7,525 bases of DNA. Source: Nitrospira sp. (GTDB lineage: Bacteria; Nitrospirota; Nitrospiria; Nitrospirales; Nitrospiraceae). The notes under the pieces were generated by a model. The model saw only the letters and a list, made by a program, of their open reading frames with translations, was not told where the DNA came from and did not search any database. Where the stretch lies: contig JANYEF010000435.1 of NCBI GenBank assembly GCA_025363325.1, positions 1-7,525 on the forward strand, in the 5' to 3' direction. Every line of letters starts with the position of its first letter. Position 1 is the first letter of the stretch. Positions 3,684-7,525 of the stretch are shown here, one piece after another. The position numbers and the translations under genes were made by a program.

Positions 3684-6300
3684 ACTCCTCTCTTAACCCT
3701 TCCACCACCGGCTGTCGTGCTGCCCAGCGCGCAGGCCAGTAGCCGGCCACCAGGGCAGCCGTGAGTGCGAGTCCTACCGCTTGCAGAATCACTCCGCCTG
3801 GGACCGACATCTGGATCGTCCAGCCAAAGGACTGTTTATTGATCACGTGAATGAGCAGCAAGGCGAGCAGCAACCCTCCCGCCACGCCCAGTGTGGCCCC
3901 GATCAACCCGAGATAAGCCGCTTCCCACAGCACTAATCGCTCCACTTGCCTCGTGCTGGCGCCGACAGCCCGCAACGTGGCGAACTCCCGCCGTCGCTCC
4001 AACACGGCCGTCACCAAGGTATTAACGATGCCGAGCACGGCCACCAGCACGGCAATGGCTTCAAGGACATAGGTCAACACGAAGGAGCGGTCGAAGATAT
4101 CGAGAATCTCTTTCCGCAACTCGTGGTTTCGGAGCACCAACGGCGGGACCGTCACTCCGTCCAGCCCGGCGACATGTGTGACAATCGACTGCCGAACGTG
4201 CTCTGCATCGGCCCCGATAGCCAGGTAGATGAGAAACACGATCACCCGGTCGTCGTGCCATTGTCGCTGATACCATGTTCGATCCATGACCATCTTCCCG
4301 CCGTCGGTCGCATAATCGTAAAAGACTCCCTCGACGGACACAGCAGCGGGTCCCGCTGGGGTCGTGATCGAGAACGTATCCCCCTCGCGAAGCCGTAATC
4401 GAGTCGCCAACACTTCCGACAGGAGGACGCCTCCGGTCTCTGCAGCCCTCAACAGAGCTTTGGTCGAGTCTCCATGAATCATCAGATACCGGCTGCGCTG
4501 CGCATGGAGCCGGAGATCTCTTGACACCAAGGCCACCGGCTGACCCGCGACGTCCACATACACATCTCGAACGGTATCGACCGCGGCAATGCCGTCAATC
4601 GCCGACAGGGTCGAACGCCACGTTCCTGGCAAGGCCCGCGACGCTTGCCCGGCCTGCTTCCCCTGGAGCCAGGATTGCGGGGCCACGATGAGATCGGCCA
4701 TCACGGTCTCGTCCACCCAGACCTCGACCGTGTCACGAAAACTGCGAACCATGACGGCCACCCCGATCATGATCGACAATCCCACCATTAACGCCGACAC
4801 GGTCACCGCATTCCGGCCCGGATGGCGCGCAGCCTGGTCTGCCGCGATGAGACGGAGGCTCCCCCCGAGCATCATCGTCTGGCCCTCCTGGCGTGGGCGT
4901 CGCATGCCCAACGCCTGGATACAGAGTGGCGCAAGAAAGGAAAGTGCCCCCAAGAGACAGATTGTCGCGAGATAGCCAAAGAGCGGCAGGCCTCCGACCG
5001 GGCCCATGAGCGAACAGAGGCCTGCCAGCACCAACAACACGAGACTGATCCAGCCACACAGGCCCGCCCTCAGTTGACGCGTCGATTCATAGTCTCCCGG
5101 TGCCAAAGCACGGACCATCACAGTCCTGCCGGCTTCCACGCTGGGGCCCAAGGCTCCCACCATCGAAACCACTGTCCCGAGCAAAACCCCTTTCCCCACG
5201 GCCACGAACGTCAGCATGTCCATCGACAGGATCAACCCGCCAGACGCGACCGGCGCATAGAGGTCTGAGATCGTTCGGCTCACGAGCGACACCAAACCTC
5301 TGGCCAGCCAGATCCCACCAAGCCCTCCCAATAGTCCGCCAAGAAGACCGAGCAACCCTGCTTCCACGAGGAACAACACGACGACCCGCCGCTCCGTCAT
5401 GCCGAGCGCGCGATAGATGCCGATCTCACGCCTCCGTTGCGCCACAGCAAAAGCGATCGTGTTGTAGATCAGGAACATCCCGACGAGCAACCCGACCCAG
5501 CTCATGACCGTCAGATTGAGCTGGAAAGCCCCCACCATGTTCTCGACCTGCTTCGTCCGTTGCGCCGGCCGTTGCACGACAAGATGGGGGGGAAGAACCG
5601 CACGCACGGCGGTAACGATGTCGTCGAGCGGTCGATCAGGCGTCGTCACCAGCTCGATCCGATCCAACCGCCCAACTGATTGAAACAACAGCTGCGCCGC
5701 AGCAATATCCATGATGGCAAGCCGATCCCAGAGGGACGAGCGCGCCGCCTCGCTATGAATGAGCCCTACGACTCGCAGCCGCACGAGACGCCCTCCCGCC
5801 ATCACCTCGACGATACTGCCGACTCCCAGGTTCCAGTCGGCAGCAGTCTGACGGCCAAGATACAGCGCGTCCGGAGCCAGGAGCGCCTCCAGTGCCACGA
5901 CTGCGTCACCCTGTAATATCTGAAATCCACGCGTCCCAACCTCCGCGAGTAGATCCAGTCCCATGATCTGAAGCACCTGGCCACGCGGGTCCCCTTGCGC
6001 GACCACGACCGCTTCTTCAATGACTGGAGCAGCGCTCACCACCCCCTCGACTGCACGAACAGCCGTGATCGCCGATTCATCTACTCCGAGATCATGCCCC
6101 GTCACTTCCAATGTGGCAGGACCGGCTACCGTCGTGACGGCTTGCTCGAAGGATCGTAGGACTTGCATGTTCGCCGTCCCAATGGCCACGGAGGCCAGCA
6201 CACCTAGCGCCACTCCCGCGATGCTGAGCAGGGTACGAAATGGCCGCTGGAGGACATGTGCGCGGATCAGGGAGATATGGAGCAGGAGTGGTATAGTCAT
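3682..6300 (-). CDS. MacB/FtsX-type ABC transporter permease, duplicated (872 aa)
   Basis: An inner-membrane permease subunit of the type VII (mechanotransmission) ABC systems, which move lipoproteins, lipids or peptides out of the inner membrane. The protein consists of two MacB-like halves. The first membrane helix is at about 22-44, the first periplasmic MacB_PCD-like domain at about 45-262 and the first FtsX helices at about 264-388. Central helices lie at about 415-462 and 498-518. The second periplasmic domain is at about 519-738 and the second FtsX helices at about 740-765, 788-815 and 835-855, giving about ten helices. Each FtsX unit carries the cytoplasmic coupling motif: RRREIGIYRALGMT (289-302) and ERRREFATLRAVGAS (768-782). 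ATG 6300 places the RTLLSIAGVALG helix at the expected distance; the ribosome site is weak. No ATPase gene lies beside it. A divergent LuxR-type gene lies upstream. The substrate cannot be read from the sequence. Confidence 0.94.
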   Translation of the reverse strand: MTIPLLLHISLIRAHVLQRPFRTLLSIAGVALGVLASVAIGTANMQVLRSFEQAVTTVAGPATLEVTGHDLGVDESAITAVRAVEGVVSAAPVIEEAVVVAQGDPRGQVLQIMGLDLLAEVGTRGFQILQGDAVVALEALLAPDALYLGRQTAADWNLGVGSIVEVMAGGRLVRLRVVGLIHSEAARSSLWDRLAIMDIAAAQLLFQSVGRLDRIELVTTPDRPLDDIVTAVRAVLPPHLVVQRPAQRTKQVENMVGAFQLNLTVMSWVGLLVGMFLIYNTIAFAVAQRRREIGIYRALGMTERRVVVLFLVEAGLLGLLGGLLGGLGGIWLARGLVSLVSRTISDLYAPVASGGLILSMDMLTFVAVGKGVLLGTVVSMVGALGPSVEAGRTVMVRALAPGDYESTRQLRAGLCGWISLVLLVLAGLCSLMGPVGGLPLFGYLATICLLGALSFLAPLCIQALGMRRPRQEGQTMMLGGSLRLIAADQAARHPGRNAVTVSALMVGLSIMIGVAVMVRSFRDTVEVWVDETVMADLIVAPQSWLQGKQAGQASRALPGTWRSTLSAIDGIAAVDTVRDVYVDVAGQPVALVSRDLRLHAQRSRYLMIHGDSTKALLRAAETGGVLLSEVLATRLRLREGDTFSITTPAGPAAVSVEGVFYDYATDGGKMVMDRTWYQRQWHDDRVIVFLIYLAIGADAEHVRQSIVTHVAGLDGVTVPPLVLRNHELRKEILDIFDRSFVLTYVLEAIAVLVAVLGIVNTLVTAVLERRREFATLRAVGASTRQVERLVLWEAAYLGLIGATLGVAGGLLLALLLIHVINKQSFGWTIQMSVPGGVILQAVGLALTAALVAGYWPARWAARQPVVEGLREE

Positions 6301-6408
6301 CTAAAGCCTGGGCGCGGTATTTACAGAAGGAATCATAATGGGTGAGCACGTGGGGACGAATCACATCAATCAGGCCAGTAACGGAGCCTGCACAAATTAG
6401 CAGTTTCG

Positions 6409-6437
6409 TTTACAGCGATACAGACCTTTGTTAGACT
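6409..6437 (+). promoter_or_regulatory. Candidate promoter of the LuxR-type gene
   Basis: TTTACA (6409-6414, 5/6 to -35) and TAGACT (6432-6437, 4/6 to -10) are separated by 17 nt. Transcription would start near 6444, about 23 nt before ATG 6467. No convincing promoter was found for the divergent permease in the 166-nt shared region. Confidence 0.45.
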
Positions 6438-6466
6438 CGCGTGAGTTGATTGAAGAGAGGTTATTG

Positions 6467-6739
6467 ATGGGCGCACGAACTGCTCTGAGCCGAAAAGTCC
6501 AGCCGCTACAGGAAGAGATCGACGCCGATCTCCTCACGCCTCGGCAGCGTGACATCCTTCGCCTGGTGTCGGTCGGGCACACGAACCGTGAGATTGCGGA
6601 GGTGCTGGAGATCAGCGTGCGTACGGTCGAAGTGCACCGATTCAACTTGATGCGACGGTTGAATGTGAGAAACGTGGCGCAACTACTCCGACGGGCCCTG
6701 CAGCTGAGTCTCCTTGCCAAAACGTTTGGGGCCAAGTAG
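6467..6739 (+). CDS. Stand-alone LuxR/GerE-type DNA-binding regulator
   Basis: A 90-aa protein made almost only of a LuxR-type helix-turn-helix. LTPRQRDILRLVSVGHTNREIA (from residue 23) leads into the recognition helix ISVRTVEVHRFNLMRRL (49-65) and the closing helix VRNVAQLLRRAL. A typical NarL/FixJ-type response regulator would have a ~120-aa receiver domain first. Here there are only ~22 residues, with no phosphorylation site, so it is a single-domain regulator. ATG 6467 is chosen because GAGAGG (6455-6460) lies 6 nt upstream; the open frame back to TTG 6428 overlaps the candidate promoter. It is divergent from the ABC permease gene and may regulate it, but that is inference. Its stop codon lies 2 nt from the convergent pyrD stop. 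Confidence 0.92.
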   Translation: MGARTALSRKVQPLQEEIDADLLTPRQRDILRLVSVGHTNREIAEVLEISVRTVEVHRFNLMRRLNVRNVAQLLRRALQLSLLAKTFGAK

Positions 6740-6741
6740 GC

Positions 6742-7525
6742 CTACAACTCCTTCAGCTTTCCCCGGCAGTCCTCCAACCTCGTATAGCCCTTCTTGCTGA
6801 GCTGTGCCGCCAGCTCCGTTTCCAATCGGCCGAACACCTCGACCCCCTCCTCGACCAACACCGTTCCGATCTGCACGGCCGACGCGCCACAAAGCACATG
6901 TTCGAAGGCATCCACGCCATTGACCACGCCGCCGGTCCCGATGATCGGCATTCGTCCTTCGAAGATCTTCCAGAAAGCCCGCACGTTCGCCAGCGCGACC
7001 GGCTTGATGATCGTACCACCCAGTCCGCCGAACCCACCCTTGGGCTTGATGACGGCCACCTCGCGCTCCGGATCGACGACAAGCCCGTTGCCGACCGAGT
7101 TAATCAGGTTGAGAAAATCGACACCGCAACGACCGATCACCGCTCCCATCGCTGCGTGATGGACCGGATCGAAGTACGGAGGCAACTTGACCCCCATCGG
7201 AACCGTGATCACTTTGCGAACCCGCTTCAGCAGTCGTTCGGAGGCTTCGGTATCATATCCGATCTGAGGTTTGCCTGGAATGTTGGGACAAGAGAGATTG
7301 ACTTCAATCAAGTCGGGCTTCGCCGCATTGATCGTGGCTGCAATCGTCGGAAAATCGTCTTCACAGAGACCCGCCACACTGGCGATCACTGGCTTTCCGA
7401 GTGTTTTCAATTCAGGAATGAGCGCGGCGTACGCCTTGTATCCGAGATTCGGCAAACCCATGGAGTTGATGGACCCACCAGGAAATCCATAGTACCGGGG
7501 TGTCGGATTGCCGTCGCGAGGCTCA
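6742..7525 (-). CDS. pyrD: Dihydroorotate dehydrogenase, class 1A-type (C-terminal ~260 residues; 5' end beyond the window)
   Basis: Oxidises dihydroorotate to orotate in pyrimidine synthesis, an FMN enzyme with a TIM-barrel fold. The visible part opens EPRDGNPTPRYYGFPGGSIN and stays in frame from the right edge to TAG at 6742; about 50 N-terminal residues are missing compared with a ~311-aa family member. NLSCPNIPGKPQ contains the catalytic base Cys (codon 7288-7290), where class 2 enzymes have Ser. GVKLPPYFDP, LINSVGNGLVVDPE, IKPKGGFGGLGG and the FMN-phosphate motif IIGTGGVVNGVDAFEH all match class 1A enzymes such as Lactococcus PyrDA. These are soluble homodimers that use fumarate. Class 1B would need a PyrK partner gene, which is not seen in the window. 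The start and promoter are outside. Confidence 0.95.
   Translation of the reverse strand, partial: EPRDGNPTPRYYGFPGGSINSMGLPNLGYKAYAALIPELKTLGKPVIASVAGLCEDDFPTIAATINAAKPDLIEVNLSCPNIPGKPQIGYDTEASERLLKRVRKVITVPMGVKLPPYFDPVHHAAMGAVIGRCGVDFLNLINSVGNGLVVDPEREVAVIKPKGGFGGLGGTIIKPVALANVRAFWKIFEGRMPIIGTGGVVNGVDAFEHVLCGASAVQIGTVLVEEGVEVFGRLETELAAQLSKKGYTRLEDCRGKLKEL

Noticed and set aside
3946..5916. Several plus-strand open frames of 78-150 codons opposite the ABC permease
   Set aside because: They are antisense to a long, well-supported gene. Their His/Arg/Pro/Ser-rich composition is typical of frames opposite a G+C-rich membrane protein gene.
6428..6466. TTG 6428 as start of the LuxR-type regulator
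   Set aside because: ATG 6467 has a well-placed GAGAGG, while the upstream stretch overlaps the -10 box of the candidate promoter and adds no recognisable domain.
1..7525. CRISPR array, tRNA, rRNA or complete insertion sequence
   Set aside because: No regularly spaced direct repeats, cloverleaf-like sequence, rRNA signature or transposase reading frame was seen on either strand.

Overview
The window is bacterial chromosomal DNA. The core genes are moderately high in G+C, with a lower-G+C accessory patch in the middle. No rRNA, tRNA, CRISPR array or complete insertion sequence was seen. Gene content and protein style remind me most of Nitrospira (phylum Nitrospirota). This is inference from recognised sequence style, not a database result.

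Layout, left to right. (1) 1-680, minus strand: the N-terminal two thirds of alanine dehydrogenase (ald), running off the left edge. (2) 853-2331, plus strand, divergent from ald: a compact four-gene unit. It encodes a small CxxC/CxxC zinc-ribbon-like protein, a thioredoxin-like [2Fe-2S] ferredoxin, an unrecognised 137-aa soluble protein and a seven-cysteine dicluster ferredoxin. Gaps are 13 nt, 21 nt and a 4-nt overlap, so these genes are very probably co-transcribed, and they form the most interesting uncharacterised set here. (3) 2333-3683: an accessory patch bounded by two roughly 95-nt imperfect inverted-repeat elements, each abutting the stop codon of a flanking gene. Inside are a low-G+C (about 44%) small membrane-protein gene on the minus strand and a DUF4160/DUF2442 gene pair on the plus strand, an arrangement reminiscent of toxin-antitoxin pairs. 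(4) 3682-6300, minus strand: an 872-aa duplicated MacB/FtsX-type ABC transporter permease with no ATPase gene beside it. (5) 6467-6739, plus strand: a 90-aa stand-alone LuxR-type DNA-binding protein, divergent from the permease. (6) 6742-7525, minus strand: the C-terminal part of a class 1A-type dihydroorotate dehydrogenase, running off the right edge and convergent with the LuxR gene with only 2 nt between the stop codons.

How the genes work together: ald (alanine/pyruvate/ammonium interconversion) and pyrD (pyrimidine synthesis) are housekeeping metabolism. The ferredoxin unit looks like a small electron-transfer module with no visible oxidoreductase partner in the window. The permease probably acts with a LolD/MacB-like ATPase encoded elsewhere. 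The DUF4160/DUF2442 pair and palindromic elements look like mobile or accessory insertions between the core genes.
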